A stretch of DNA of 46,282 bases from Lactococcus termiticola (GCF_003116835.1 NZ_BFFO01000011.1:1-46282); one strand, 5' to 3'. Numbered from the stretch's first letter, positions 1 to 11,007 are shown. Notes: a model not told the origin generated them from the letters alone. A program made the numbers and translations.

Positions 1-2100
1 CGGAGCTGGATGCACTCAACGATTCTCTCGTCGACTCAGATTCTGAGATGGACCCGGAGACGGAACTCGACTCGCTCAGAGATTCCTTCGTTGACTCAGA
101 TTCGGAGATAGAACCTGAAACGGAGCTCGATTCACTAAGAGATTCTTTCGTCGATTCAGACTCGGAAATGGAACCTGAAACGGAGCTCGATTCGCTCAGA
201 GATTCCTTCATAGACTCAGATTCGGAGATAGAACCAGAAACAGAACTCGATTCGCTCAAGGATTCTTGCGTAGATTCAGATTCTGAGATGGAACCTGAGA
301 CGGAGCTCGATTCGCTCAGAGATTCTCTCGTCGATTCAGATGCTGAAATGGAACCGGAGACGGAGCTAGACTCACTAAAGGATTCTTGCCTAGACTCAGA
401 TGCTGAAATGGAACCGGAGATAGAACTCGACTCGCTCAGAGATTCCTTCGTTGACTCGGAATCGGAGATAGAGCCTGAAAGGGAGCTCGATTCGCTCAAG
501 GATTCTCTCGTCGATTCAGATTCTGAGATAGAACCGGAAACGGAGCTAGATTCACTCAGAGATTCTTGCGTCGACTCAGATTCGGAGATAGAACCTGAGA
601 CGGAGTTTGACTCGCTCAAGGATTCTTGCGTAGATTCAGATTCGGAAATGGACCCTGAAACAGAACTCGACTCGCTCAAGGATTCTTGCGTAGATTCAGA
701 TTCGGAAATGGACCCTGAAACAGAACTCGACTCACTCAGAGATTCTTGTGTAGACTCAGATTCGGAAATGGAACCGGAGACGGAGCTGGACTCACTCAAG
801 GATTCTTTCCTAGACTCAGATTCGGAGATAGAGCCTGAAACGGAGCTCGATTCACTCAGAGACTCCTTCGTTGACTCAGACTCTGAAATGGAACCGGAGA
901 CGGAGCTCGATTCACTCAGAGCTTCCTTCGTAGACTCGGATTCGGAGATAGACCCTGAAACGGAGCTGGATTCGCTCAACGATTCTTGCGTCGACTCGGA
1001 TTCTGAAATAGACCCTGAGACGGAACTGGATTCGCTCAAAGATTCTCTCGTCGATTCAGACTCGGAAATGGAGCCTGAGACGGAGCTGGATTCACTCAGA
1101 GATTCCTTCGTAGACTCAGATTCTGAAATGGAACCGGAAACGGAGCTGGACTCACTCAAGGATTCTTGCGTAGATTCAGATTCGGAAATGGAACCGGAAA
1201 CGGAGCTGGACTCACTCAAGGATTCTTGCGTAGATTCAGATTCGGAAATGGAACCTGAGACAGAGCTCGATTCACTCAAAGATTCTTGACTAGACTCTGA
1301 TTCGGAGATGGAACCGGAGACGGAGCTGGACTCACTCAGAGATTCTTGTGTAGACTCTGATTCAGAGATAGAACCTGAGATGGAGCTGGATACACTCAAG
1401 GATTCTTGCGTAGACTCGGATTCTGAAATAGACCCGGAGACGGAGCTCGATTCGCTCAGAGATTCCTTCATAGACTCAGATTCTGAGATAGAACCGGAAA
1501 CAGAACTCGATTCGCTCAAGGATTCTTGCGTAGATTCAGATTCTGAGAGGGAACCGGAGACGGAGCTCGACTCGCTCAGAGATTCCTTCGTAGACTCAGA
1601 TTCTGAGATAGAACCTGAAACGGAGCTCGATTCACTAAGAGATTCTTTCGTCGATTCAGACACGGAAATGGAACCTGAAACAGAGCTCGACTCGCTCAGA
1701 GATTCTCTCGTCGATTCAGATTCTGAGATGGAACCTGAGACGGAGCTGGACTCGCTCAGAGATTCTTTCGCAGACTCGGATTCGGAGATAGAGCCTGAGA
1801 CGGAGCTGGATTCGCTCAAAGATTCTCTCGTCGATTCAGACTCGGAGATAGAGCCTGAGACAGAACTCGATTCGCTCAAAGATTCTCTCGTCGATTCAGA
1901 CCCAGAAATGGAACCTGAAACAGAGCTGGACTCACTCAAAGATTCTCTCGTCGATTCAGACACGGAAATGGACCCTGAAACAGAACGCGATTCACTCAAT
2001 GATTCTTGCCTAGACTCAGATTCTGAAATGGAACCAGAGACGGACCTGGATTCGCTCAGAGATTCTTGCGTCGACTCAGATTTTGAGATAGACCCCGAAA
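1..2100 (-). repeat. At least 35 tandem 60-bp units coding for a 20-residue Ser-rich repeat
   Basis: Every 60 bases from 1 to 2100 encode one variant of [20 protein letters not shown] on the minus strand. No insertion or deletion breaks the register over 35 units. Variation is mostly at codon 11 (Lys, Gln or Arg) and at synonymous third positions. The array probably continues left of base 1. The opposite strand shows open frames rich in DSDSE, which are a by-product of the Ser codons. Confidence 0.95.
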
Positions 2101-4477
2101 TCGAAGCCGACACTGAACCTGAAGTCGAGCTCGAAGCCGACGCCACAAAGGACAGACTAATCGAGTTAGACAGCGAGGTCGACAAGCTCTGCGCAGCACT
2201 TTCTGAAGCACTGAGCGACAGGCTGGCCGAGTTCTTCAACGAGCTCGAAGTCGAGCTGGATGCTGAGATACTTGCTGACACACTGTTTGCGGCACTTGTC
2301 GAAAGGCTCGTCGACATTGACTGAGAAGCCAGGATAGACAGGCTCTTAGATGTCGCGAGTGAGCTGGACAAGCTCAACGAAGCCGAAATCGATCTCGAGC
2401 TTGACGTACTCTTTGAGCTACTCAGCGAGCTGGAGTCGCTCAGTGAGGCTGAGCCAGAGCGTGACACAGAGCCACTCATCGAAAAGCTAGCTGAGCGTGA
2501 CTGTGAAGCCAAGTTACTGGCTGATAGGCTGGCCGAGAGCGAGTACGAAGCGGACAGTGAGCTCGATGTGCTGAGGCTCGTCGAGGTCGACTGTGAACTC
2601 GGCACATCACGCACATATGTCACCTGTACGCCTGTTGTGCCATTCTGATAGTATCCCGTGCCCGTGTAAGTCGTCATGCCAGAAGGTGATGCCCCACCAC
2701 CATAAACCGTCTTTGTAGCGTCAGGATTGGTGACGGTCACGACGGAATTCCACTTGGCTCCGCTAGCATCTGTGATGGTATTTGCCCAGCTGTTTGCAGG
2801 GATTGAGATAGCACTTCCGACTGGGCCGCTATAGCTGTTTGTAGTCGTTGTCCCTCCCGGTGGAGTCACACTTGTATTCAGATAGGCTGTATTAGCAGAT
2901 AGGGTGATGGTGAAGTCATTATTACCATCAAGATAGTTTGGATTGCTAGTAAGAAAATCACTGAGTGAACTATAAACACCATTGGGAGCTTGGACATTTG
3001 AGATATGGTAACCTGCAGGGACAGTGACAGTGTTTGAAAGGGTGTAAGGCTGATTGAATTTGCCCTGAATCGTCTGGGCACCTGGGAGGCTGGCTACTAG
3101 CTGACCTGTGCTACCATAGGCTCCAGGTACGTCCAAAGCCCATTTATAGCTGACTGTTCCCGTCTCATTGTTGGGCGTATAAACCATCGTCAAGCTATTT
3201 GTTCCTGATGTGACCGTTGTATACATTCTTGACGGCACTGGCGTATAACCTGTGATAGTAGGAGCCTGATAATCCACACTATCAGACGGATCAGCCTTGC
3301 TTTGATCAGAAACCACTCCCACGCTTTCGTTAAGACTGGCCGTAATGGTCGAAGGGGGACTGATTTGCTTACCTGACGTAGAATCAACGTAATTGACCGT
3401 GACTGTGTTAGTCGGGTTGGCAGAGAGTGTTGCGTTTGTAAAGTTGACGGAATTATCACCGCCAGGGTTACTTGGGGCCAATACGCTAGACTCAGTAGAG
3501 TACCAGTTCCCTGAAATGAAGTTCAAGCCCATATTCATCTGGAGCTGCATGGTTAGATTAGTATAGGTTGCCGTATAGCCATTAGTCTTGACAGATAGGG
3601 TCCCTGTTACTGTCGTCGTCGTTGAAGTAATTGTCTGACCAGGATTAGGGCTCCAGTCCACCCTGACATCCTCTCCTGACGATGAGCCTGAATTGGTCGT
3701 ATCAATAGTGGCTGTATCTGAAGGTGAAGTCAAATCTCCGTTTCCATTGGTCGTCCGGATTGCTTCTTGCCCCCCCATCGAAGTATAGCCGGCACCGTAA
3801 GGGGTTCCTATCAGACTTTTACCGAAACCACTACCAAGATAGTCATTTTGACTGCTGTCATAATAGTAATCACGCCCTGCGAAGACCGCATTGGGAATCC
3901 CTGCAATACCAAGACCTGCAAGGTTTTTACTTGTTTTAGTCGCAATGTCAGTAGCTGCAACGTTCGAGGGTACGAAATAAACCCCTTGCGAATACCCGGC
4001 TGCTCCCTTTTGGGAATAACTAAAAGTAAAGTTATTCGCCATATTGATGGGCTTTCCATAAGGCAGAATGGCATAACTATGGTCAGTCGATTGAATTGGA
4101 GACTGGTACCAAGTGCCATTCCATCCGTAAGAACTCACCGGGCTCTGAGCAGTCCCCCATTGCAACTCGTCTAAAGGTGTCGTCGCCAATGCCGATGAAG
4201 TCGTCGCCAAAGGCGTCGTAGCTGTCTGCCCGGAAATTAAGCCGCCGCTATAGCTACTTGACTGAGTCGACGGCACCACCGTCCCGCCTGACGTGGTTGT
4301 ATCCGCTGCTGCCGATGTCGCCTGCAGGGTCGTCGCAGCAATCCCTGCCCCCATCCCACCAATCGATGACATGGCTCCTAATGTCGCATACATCCACTTC
4401 TTCTTGCTCTTGTATGAGCGATAGTGGATTTTTACTTCTCCTTTACCGAGTTTTTTCTTTAGATGTTTTTTAGTCAA
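1..4477 (-). CDS. Serine-rich repeat surface adhesin (SRR1), C-terminus beyond left edge
   Basis: A minus-strand frame stays open from a TTG at 4477 to the window edge (about 1492 codons). GGAGG six bases upstream and an in-frame stop at 4508-4510 support the TTG. Residues 1-60 hold a KxYKxGKxW-type signal ([15 protein letters not shown], then a Gly/Ala-rich hydrophobic run), which in this family directs export by accessory SecA2/Asp and O-glycosylation of the Ser-rich part. Residues ~130-326 look like an L-type lectin fold ([24 protein letters not shown]). Residues ~341-430 resemble MucBP ([14 protein letters not shown]). Two further beta modules (~433-623) are shared with the neighbouring paralogue. 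From ~626 it is Ser-rich, becoming a strict 20-residue repeat. An LPxTG end is expected outside the window. It probably binds a host or food-matrix glycan; the ligand is unknown. Confidence 0.9.
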   Translation of the reverse strand, partial: MTKKHLKKKLGKGEVKIHYRSYKSKKKWMYATLGAMSSIGGMGAGIAATTLQATSAAADTTTSGGTVVPSTQSSSYSGGLISGQTATTPLATTSSALATTPLDELQWGTAQSPVSSYGWNGTWYQSPIQSTDHSYAILPYGKPINMANNFTFSYSQKGAAGYSQGVYFVPSNVAATDIATKTSKNLAGLGIAGIPNAVFAGRDYYYDSSQNDYLGSGFGKSLIGTPYGAGYTSMGGQEAIRTTNGNGDLTSPSDTATIDTTNSGSSSGEDVRVDWSPNPGQTITSTTTTVTGTLSVKTNGYTATYTNLTMQLQMNMGLNFISGNWYSTESSVLAPSNPGGDNSVNFTNATLSANPTNTVTVNYVDSTSGKQISPPSTITASLNESVGVVSDQSKADPSDSVDYQAPTITGYTPVPSRMYTTVTSGTNSLTMVYTPNNETGTVSYKWALDVPGAYGSTGQLVASLPGAQTIQGKFNQPYTLSNTVTVPAGYHISNVQAPNGVYSSLSDFLTSNPNYLDGNNDFTITLSANTAYLNTSVTPPGGTTTTNSYSGPVGSAISIPANSWANTITDASGAKWNSVVTVTNPDATKTVYGGGASPSGMTTYTGTGYYQNGTTGVQVTYVRDVPSSQSTSTSLSTSSSLSASYSLSASLSASNLASQSRSASFSMSGSVSRSGSASLSDSSSLSSSKSTSSSRSISASLSLSSSLATSKSLSILASQSMSTSLSTSAANSVSASISASSSTSSSLKNSASLSLSASESAAQSLSTSLSNSISLSFVASASSSTSGSVSASISGSISKSESTQESLSESRSVSGSISESESRQESLSESRSVSGSISVSESTRESLSESSSVSGSISGSESTRESLSESSSVSGSISESESTRESLSESSSVSGSISESESAKESLSESSSVSGSISESESTRESLSESSSVSGSISVSESTKESLSESSSVSGSISESESTKESLSESSSVSGSLSESESTQESLSESSSVSGSISESESMKESLSESSSVSGSISESESTQESLSVSSSISGSISESESTQESLSESSSVSGSISESESSQESLSESSSVSGSISESESTQESLSESSSVSGSISESESTQESLSESSSVSGSISESESTKESLSESSSVSGSISESESTRESLSESSSVSGSISESESTQESLSESSSVSGSISESESTKEALSESSSVSGSISESESTKESLSESSSVSGSISESESRKESLSESSSVSGSISESESTQESLSESSSVSGSISESESTQESLSESSSVSGSISESESTQESLSESNSVSGSISESESTQESLSESSSVSGSISESESTRESLSESSSLSGSISDSESTKESLSESSSISGSISASESRQESFSESSSVSGSISASESTRESLSESSSVSGSISESESTQESLSESSSVSGSISESESMKESLSESSSVSGSISESESTKESLSESSSVSGSISESESTKESLSESSSVSGSISESESTRESLSASSS

Positions 4478-4526
4478 GGCCTTCCTCCCCCTGTCTGATA
4501 ATAATCGTTATTATCCTCATTTTTTT

Positions 4527-4555
4527 ATAATAACTTCCTATTAAAATTTTAACAA
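4527..4555 (-). promoter_or_regulatory. Probable promoter of SRR1
   Basis: On the minus strand TTGTTA (4555-4550) and TATTAT (4532-4527) are separated by 17 bases, about 50 bases before the TTG start. A perfect 8-bp inverted repeat (GATAATAA, TCG, TTATTATC) at 4497-4515 lies in the leader just before the ribosome binding site and could fold in the mRNA or bind a regulator. Confidence 0.55.
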
Positions 4556-4613
4556 AAAACTCATAGAGCCTCTAATGATATGCAAAGCGCCCCTGAAGGA
4601 TAGGACAAGACAT

Positions 4614-4640
4614 AAAAAAACGTCCAAAATTGGACGTTTC
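4614..4640 (-). terminator. Rho-independent terminator after SRR2
   Basis: A 9-bp stem (AAACGTCCA with TGGACGTTT, 4-base loop) is followed on the minus strand by a T run. It lies 30 bases past the SRR2 stop and before the SRR1 promoter, so the two adhesins are separate transcription units. Confidence 0.85.
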
Positions 4641-4670
4641 CTCATCGAATTTTAAGATTATAAATCAATC

Positions 4671-7600
4671 TTATTTTTCTTCTTTTCGCTTCTTACGAGA
4701 GAGTCCTAGGAGACCTGCCGCAAGGCCGAGAAGACCAAGACCTGTTGCTCCAGCTGCAGTCGCATCTTCTGCTCCTGTATCTGGAAGTGTGTTGCCATAG
4801 TTATCATAGCCATAGTTATCATAACCATAGCCGTCTCCTGCTGTTCGACCACCGGTATTGGCAAGCTGTTCTGCTGTCCTCAATGAAGCAGACGTAGATT
4901 GAGACTCGCTCAATGAAGCACTTGTAGAAGCCGAAGCACTATTGCTGAGTGATGCTGAAGCAGACCGACTTTCAGACTTAGACTCACTGAGTGAAGCACT
5001 GTCAGAAGCCGATGTACTGTTGCTCTTAGATTCAGATTTAGACTGACTTGCCAAGTCGCTTTCGCTATCACGATTAGAGTCAGATTCACTCGCTGAGATA
5101 GACGCTGACAAGCTTGAGCTGTTCACGTTTGATGTAGAAGTAGAATCAGACTCAGAAGCACTTGTTGACAATGAAGCACTGTGAGACAGAGACGTGCTCA
5201 ATGATTGCGAAGCAGAGAGTGAACGGCTCATAGAAGTCGTTGTACTTTCACTATCACTATTAGAGGCCGACTTACTATCACTCTCACGATTAGACTCAGA
5301 CTCGCTCATAGAGAGACTTGCTGATGTGCTGTCGCTGAGAGAGTTAGACGCTGAGCTTGAAGATGACAGTGACGCTGAGCTTGACTGGCTTTCTTCGTTA
5401 GATTTACTTTGTGATGTAGAGAGTGACGCTGACTTAGATTGTGAGACAGAGTTGTTTTCAGACTCGCTCTTAGAAAGTGAAGCTGAGTTTGAGGCACTTT
5501 CTTGGTTAGACTGACTTTGCTCGTCTGACTTAGAAGCTGACTTAGATTCTGACTCAGAGTTTGATAGAGATTCACTTGTGCTATATGAGACTGAGTTTGA
5601 CTCACTTGGTGTCAGACTTGGATGGTTCGATTGACTTTCGCTTTGTGAAATAGAAGCTGAAATCGATGAACTTTCATTGTTTGACTGGCTTTCAGACTTA
5701 GAAATTGAAGCCGAAGTACTGTCAGAGATAGAGCTTGATGTTGATGTAGAGTCTGAGATAGAAGCTGACAAGCTTGAGCTATCTTGACCAGACTGACTCT
5801 TAGAGGTTGAGAGTGAGCTTGAAATTGAGCTTGACTCAGAGTTTGATTCTGATGTACTTGATGAGCGAGAGACAGACTGTGAAGTTGACTCTTGCTTAGA
5901 CTTGCTGTCTGATGCTGACAATGAAGCTGACTGTGAGCTTGATGTAGAAGATGATTGTGACTCGCTCTTAGAATTGCTTGCTGAGAGGGATTCTGACGTA
6001 TCTTCTGACATTGATTGGCTGAGTGAGCGGCTGTTGCTATCTGACACAGATTCTGCTTCTGACAGGCTTTCGCTCTTAGATGAGCTGGCTGAGTTACTCA
6101 GACTTGCTGAAGTAGACTGAGATTCACTCATAGAGCTTGAAGCTGATTGTGAAGCTGACTTAGATTGTGAGAGAGAGCGTGATTCTGAGCGTGAGGCTGA
6201 ATCAGAGCCGGTATCACTTGGGTTGTTAGAGAAGCTCTTAGAGATAGACGCAGATTCTGAGCTAGAAGCTGACTCAGAGCGTGACAGGCTTTGGCTCAAT
6301 GACTCTGATTTAGAGAGCGATTGAGAAAGTGATGTAGAGCCAGAGTTGCTCTTAGACGCGCTGATAGACTCAGATTTTTCTTCACTGTTAGACAGTGATT
6401 GTGAGAGTGATTCTGACTTAGACTCAGAAAGTGTCGTTGATTCTGAGATAGATTGTGAAATAGAGTCTGAACGTGATGCTGAGATAGACTCGCTCAGTGA
6501 TGCTGAGTTTGAGCGGCTATCTGAGATAGACCCGCTGGCTGAGAATGAGCGTGAGATAGAGCCTGACACTGATGATGAGCCTGAAAGTGAGCTTGATGTT
6601 GAGTCAGATTCAGACTTAGACTCAGAAGCCCTGTTGCTGTCAGAGATTGAAATTGACAGTGAGCTTGATGTTGAGTCAGACTCAGAGTTTGAGCTAGAGA
6701 TAGACACTGAACGTGAGCTTGATGTTGATGCAGACTCAGAGTTTGAAGTTGACGTCGAGCTTGATTTAGATGCTGACTTAGACTGGCTGACCTCGTTAGA
6801 CTTAGACTGGCTCAGTGATTGTGAGGCAGACATTGACTTACTTTGCTCATTTGACTGTGAGTCTGAGATAGACTCAGAATCTGATTGTGAGCTAGAGAGG
6901 CTTTGTGACTCAGACTTAGATTGAGAAGCATCCTCAGACTTAGATGATGATTCTGAGCGAGATTCTGATTCTGAAATAGATTGTGACGCTGAGTTAGACT
7001 TGCTTTCTTCAGTAGACAATGAAGCACTGCTAGAGTCAGACCGTGATGTTGACTGGCTCAATGAGTTAGACTCTGAGCTTACAATTGAGTCTGATGATGA
7101 GTTAGACTTGCTTTCTTCAGTAGAGTCTGAACGGCTCATAGAAAGTGAAGCTGAGTTTGAACCAGAGATAGAGCTTGAGTCTGAGCTTGACGTAGAGTTA
7201 GAGGCTGATTCAGAGCTACTCTGTTGGTTAGACTTAGAGTCTGACTTAGAGTTTGAGACAGAACTTGAAGCAGACAATGAGCTAGACAGGCTATAACTCT
7301 CAGAGTTTGAGGCAGATGTAGACTCACTCGGTGTCATGCTCGGATTATTAGAGATGCTGGCACTCTTAGAGATAGAGGCTGAGAGCGATGAGCTGTTTTC
7401 ATACGAGATACTCTTAGAATCTGAGAGAGAGGCTGAGAGTGAGGCTGACTCAGATTCTGAGGTTGAGGCACTAGCTGACTTAGAGCTTGATACTGACTGG
7501 CTCTTTTGGTCTGACAATGAACTGCTTGCTGACAAGCTAGATGAGACTGAGCTTGAATCAGACTTGGAGTCAGATGTTGATGTCGAGTCACTCAAACTTG

Positions 7601-10571
7601 TAGAGGCACTCAGTGAGCCTGAATCGCTGTTTGATGCTGAAGTTGACTCAGAGATGCTGGCCGATGTACTGCTAGATGCTGAGCTTGATTCAGAAGCACT
7701 TTCAGATTTAGAAGCTGAAAGTGAGCGTGAATCACGGTTTGACTGAGAAGTTGAGATAGAGCCTGAGATAGAGCTTGACAGGCTATCTTGTTCAGACTTG
7801 CTGGCAGACATTGACTGACTTGAAGAATTTGAAATGCTCGCAGAATTTGATTGTGACTCACTCAGTGACAGGCTTGATGATTGTGAAGCCGACTTAGAGG
7901 CTGAGAGCGACTCAGAAGTTGAACGTGATGCTGAGCCAGAGCCAGTGTCACTTGGGTTATTTGACAAGCTTGTAGAAAGTGAGCTTGATACTGAAGCAGA
8001 GTCAGAGATAGAGTTTGACTTACTCATGCTAATAGAGGCTGAAGTCGACTCAGACTGAGAAAGTGAGGTTGACAATGACTTAGAAGCTGATAAGCTTTGG
8101 CTTTCCTGCTTGCTCTTAGAGTTTGACTCAGAGCCAGAGATAGAGGCTGAGAGTGATGCTGAGCCAGAGACTGAGCTTGACTTGCTGACAATCAATGAGA
8201 GGGATTGTGAATTCGAGATTGACGTACTCAGTGAGATTGAGCTGCTTTGTGAATCTTGCGTTGACTTGCTCATGCTCAATGAAGTTGATTCGCTACGGCT
8301 CATAGAGATAGAGCCTGAGAGTGAGCTTGAGAGTGAACGTGATGTTGAGTTCTTATCACTTGTCGACGTTGACTCACTGATAGAGAGGGATGTTGAGCCA
8401 GAATTCGTCGCTGACAGTGAGCTCGACTCTGAGAAGGATGTTGAGAGAGACTCGCTCTTGTCCTCACTCAGTGAGCGAGAGTCTGAGAATGACATACTCT
8501 TACTTTCAGATGTAGAAGCTGAGAGTGAACTTGACGTTGAGCTTGACATTGAGCTACTTGTAGACAGTGACAGAGATTCAGGTGTGCTCAATACATAAGT
8601 CACCTTGACATCCGTTTCACCGTCGACGTAGACATCGTTGTAGCTAGTCATACCAGAAGGGGCATAACCGTCACCTTTTGTTGTCCCTGTTGTTTCACCA
8701 GGCTTAGTAACGGTCACGACAGAGTAGTAATGCAAGCCAGTTTTAGGGTCAGTGATGGTATCTTCCCAGCTGCCTGTCGAATCTGTAGGGGCACCCACAA
8801 GACCGGTATAAGTAGTGTTTGTATGTGTGCCACCATTTGGCAAAGTGATGTCTGTATTGACAGTCGCTTTGTTTGCAACGAGGGTTGCGGTGAAGAGACT
8901 AACGTTATTGTTATCATTAACGACCAGTGGATTGTTTTTTTGTGCAACTGCAAGGGCAGTATCACCAGTAGCAGGATCATCAGTATAAGTCTTACCATCT
9001 GGTCCAGTTACTGACGCGATGTGGTAGCCGGCAGGGACGCCTGAGCCAGAGAGTTTTGCAATCCCATCAACATAGGCGGTATTGTTAGCATCTCCGGTAT
9101 TCTTGTCATAGGTTTCATCTCCAGGCAGGGCACCTTGGAGTGTGCCATTGGCACCAGCACCTGGAGTGTTTGGATCCCATTTGTAATGAAGTGTGGCAGA
9201 GGCATCGGCTGGAGTATACTTGACGTCGAGGACATTAGGGTTAGTCGACATTGTCGTTGTATCATAAAAGCCAACCTTAAGCGGATTAGGCGATTGAAGC
9301 CATGTTCCGCCAGGGATGTTTGCTGTTGCCTTGTAGCGATAAGTTCCACCAATACCTGTAGTAGAGGCTGTATTTGAGTCTGGACTAGCGACGTAAACTG
9401 AATCTCCTACATTAGATTGGATGGTTGCTGGTAACACACCTTTGAAAGGTTCGCCCGTCTTGCTATTGATAAAGTTAACGATGACAGGGGCTTGGGCACG
9501 TTTTGGCAGAGTCGTTGACTGTTGGAGATTGACGGTCAAGTTACCACCGTACCCACCAGTCGATGCCACATAACCTGCCGACATATTGATTGGTAGACTC
9601 GCAGTCGTTTGGAGAGTCTTGGTTGAACCATTTTGCGGTGTGATTTGATAATAAAGGGTCCCTGAGACTTTACCTGGTCCACCGGTATTCGGTAGACCAA
9701 GATCAGTGTCAGCCACCCATTTCACAATCACAGATTCTTTCACAGATGATCCTGTACCGCCTAAAGTACCAGTATTATCGCTCAGAGTATCCCAAGCTTG
9801 TCCTGTTGTCGAATTGCTGTTAGCTCCCTGAAGGTAGTTTGCCGGTTCCAATTTACCTGCATTATCAGTATGGCGAATAACAATTTCAGTTGAGGTCGCA
9901 TCTGTACCATTGCCATCCGCATAGCCTGAATCTGATTCATAGTTGCCATAGAGGTCACGACCTAAGAAATAAGTGTCATCAAGGCCATCGATACCGAGTT
10001 TATAACCCGTTGCATTTATGGCATTGGCAGCCAAATCACTGGCAGATGCTGGAGAAAGGACAAAACCAATCCCATCTCCTGACTGATTCCAGTTATAAAT
10101 GCTAGTGCCGCTAATCGACAGCTGAGCGTTCAACTGGAAACCAGTAGTTGTATCAATCGCTCCCTTGAAGATAGCAGAACCTACTGTTGGCTTAGTTCCC
10201 TGTACCAGATTCAAACTCGAACCCGATGGAACACTATCACCAGAGGTATTATAAGTGGTATAGTTGGCAGATGTAGCAAAATCCCCAGAGCTAAATGAAC
10301 TGTTTGGTGTGATCCATTCTGAGCCGGGTGTCAATTCGCCAGGACCTTGAATTGCCGCTCTTGTGCTGATGGAGCCTGCCTGAGTCGATGGAATGGTAGT
10401 CCCAGACGCAGCTGCATTGGTATCATCAGCAGAAACTTGGAGCGCTTGTTCTACTGCTGCACCACCAGCGATAGCTGAGAGTGTACCGATGGCAGCGTAC
10501 ATCCAGCGTTTCTTGCTCTTGTACATGCGGTAATGGAGTTTTACGTCAGACTTCGTTAATTTTTGCTTCAT
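4671..10571 (-). CDS. Serine-rich repeat LPxTG adhesin with L-type lectin-like domain (SRR2)
   Basis: A complete adhesin of 1966 residues from the ATG at 10571. The frame can be read from a GTG at 10616, but the stretch between (codons GAG GAA GAG GAA GAG GAC) is a purine-rich ribosome binding region, so I prefer the inner ATG. The N-terminus has the KxYKxGKxW-type signal (LHYRMYKSKKRWMYA). An L-type lectin-like domain (GDGIGFVLSP, DTYFLGRDLYGN) covers residues ~90-330, followed by a MucBP-like domain and two modules paralogous to SRR1. About 1200 residues of irregular Ser-x repeats follow. The protein ends with LPDTG, a hydrophobic span and RKKRKEEK for sortase anchoring. A Gly/Tyr/Asp-rich linker with repeated YGYDN precedes LPDTG. 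SRR export and glycosylation genes are not in the window. Confidence 0.95.
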   Translation of the reverse strand: MKQKLTKSDVKLHYRMYKSKKRWMYAAIGTLSAIAGGAAVEQALQVSADDTNAAASGTTIPSTQAGSISTRAAIQGPGELTPGSEWITPNSSFSSGDFATSANYTTYNTSGDSVPSGSSLNLVQGTKPTVGSAIFKGAIDTTTGFQLNAQLSISGTSIYNWNQSGDGIGFVLSPASASDLAANAINATGYKLGIDGLDDTYFLGRDLYGNYESDSGYADGNGTDATSTEIVIRHTDNAGKLEPANYLQGANSNSTTGQAWDTLSDNTGTLGGTGSSVKESVIVKWVADTDLGLPNTGGPGKVSGTLYYQITPQNGSTKTLQTTASLPINMSAGYVASTGGYGGNLTVNLQQSTTLPKRAQAPVIVNFINSKTGEPFKGVLPATIQSNVGDSVYVASPDSNTASTTGIGGTYRYKATANIPGGTWLQSPNPLKVGFYDTTTMSTNPNVLDVKYTPADASATLHYKWDPNTPGAGANGTLQGALPGDETYDKNTGDANNTAYVDGIAKLSGSGVPAGYHIASVTGPDGKTYTDDPATGDTALAVAQKNNPLVVNDNNNVSLFTATLVANKATVNTDITLPNGGTHTNTTYTGLVGAPTDSTGSWEDTITDPKTGLHYYSVVTVTKPGETTGTTKGDGYAPSGMTSYNDVYVDGETDVKVTYVLSTPESLSLSTSSSMSSSTSSSLSASTSESKSMSFSDSRSLSEDKSESLSTSFSESSSLSATNSGSTSLSISESTSTSDKNSTSRSLSSSLSGSISMSRSESTSLSMSKSTQDSQSSSISLSTSISNSQSLSLIVSKSSSVSGSASLSASISGSESNSKSKQESQSLSASKSLSTSLSQSESTSASISMSKSNSISDSASVSSSLSTSLSNNPSDTGSGSASRSTSESLSASKSASQSSSLSLSESQSNSASISNSSSQSMSASKSEQDSLSSSISGSISTSQSNRDSRSLSASKSESASESSSASSSTSASISESTSASNSDSGSLSASTSLSDSTSTSDSKSDSSSVSSSLSASSSLSDQKSQSVSSSKSASASTSESESASLSASLSDSKSISYENSSSLSASISKSASISNNPSMTPSESTSASNSESYSLSSSLSASSSVSNSKSDSKSNQQSSSESASNSTSSSDSSSISGSNSASLSMSRSDSTEESKSNSSSDSIVSSESNSLSQSTSRSDSSSASLSTEESKSNSASQSISESESRSESSSKSEDASQSKSESQSLSSSQSDSESISDSQSNEQSKSMSASQSLSQSKSNEVSQSKSASKSSSTSTSNSESASTSSSRSVSISSSNSESDSTSSSLSISISDSNRASESKSESDSTSSSLSGSSSVSGSISRSFSASGSISDSRSNSASLSESISASRSDSISQSISESTTLSESKSESLSQSLSNSEEKSESISASKSNSGSTSLSQSLSKSESLSQSLSRSESASSSESASISKSFSNNPSDTGSDSASRSESRSLSQSKSASQSASSSMSESQSTSASLSNSASSSKSESLSEAESVSDSNSRSLSQSMSEDTSESLSASNSKSESQSSSTSSSQSASLSASDSKSKQESTSQSVSRSSSTSESNSESSSISSSLSTSKSQSGQDSSSLSASISDSTSTSSSISDSTSASISKSESQSNNESSSISASISQSESQSNHPSLTPSESNSVSYSTSESLSNSESESKSASKSDEQSQSNQESASNSASLSKSESENNSVSQSKSASLSTSQSKSNEESQSSSASLSSSSSASNSLSDSTSASLSMSESESNRESDSKSASNSDSESTTTSMSRSLSASQSLSTSLSHSASLSTSASESDSTSTSNVNSSSLSASISASESDSNRDSESDLASQSKSESKSNSTSASDSASLSESKSESRSASASLSNSASASTSASLSESQSTSASLRTAEQLANTGGRTAGDGYGYDNYGYDNYGNTLPDTGAEDATAAGATGLGLLGLAAGLLGLSRKKRKEEK

Positions 10572-10661
10572 TAATGATGTGTCCTCTTCCTCTTCCTCGA
10601 TATTTCTTTTATTCACTGAGCTAAAAATGACTAACTTTTTAATTCAGTAATCACATCCTCA

Positions 10662-10690
10662 ATTATAATATAATTTTACAGCTTTGTAAA
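10662..10690 (-). promoter_or_regulatory. Promoter of SRR2
   Basis: TTTACA (10690-10685), a 17-base spacer and a perfect TATAAT (10667-10662) on the minus strand give an untranslated leader of roughly 85 bases before the ATG at 10571. Confidence 0.8.
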
Positions 10691-10788
10691 GAATGACACG
10701 AACTACTTGCAACCCCTATTTTCAGGCATTTTCATCTATTTTATTGAATATATTTTCTGTTTTTGTCCATTTTTTGAAACGAATTCTA

Positions 10789-10824
10789 TTTTATATGTCA
10801 AATAGACTTATTTGACATATAAAA
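10789..10824. repeat. Perfect 16-bp inverted repeat upstream of SRR2
   Basis: TTTTATATGTCAAATA and its exact reverse complement are separated by GACT. The site is AT-rich, about 100 bases upstream of the SRR2 -35 box, in a 430-base gap. There is no extended T run beyond the arms, so a regulator operator is at least as likely as a terminator. The rest of 10617-11007 shows only the promoter and AT-rich sequence. Confidence 0.75.
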
Positions 10825-11007
10825 CAAAGAAAGCCTTTTATACAAGGTTTTGACAGTTATATCGTCTTTCTAAAAGATTTTTTCAAATTACTTTGGATTT
10901 ACTATGCTTATTTTATTGTATTTAATCAGATATTTTAATGTTTATAAAAAAATGACGACAGAACTTGTCGCCAATCAGTATGTCTATGAGACAGCACTCG
11001 CAGAGCA

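Noticed and set aside
1-2100. CRISPR array
   Set aside because: The 60-bp units are contiguous with no spacers and they encode protein.
48-2324. Long plus-strand open frames rich in DSDSE-type repeats, like Sdr adhesins
   Set aside because: They are the antisense of the Ser-rich repeats. The minus frame is longer, has a signal peptide and ribosome binding site, and is uninterrupted from 4477 to base 1.
8110-8598. Plus-strand acidic frames opposite SRR2
   Set aside because: Same antisense effect as over SRR1, with no start signals.
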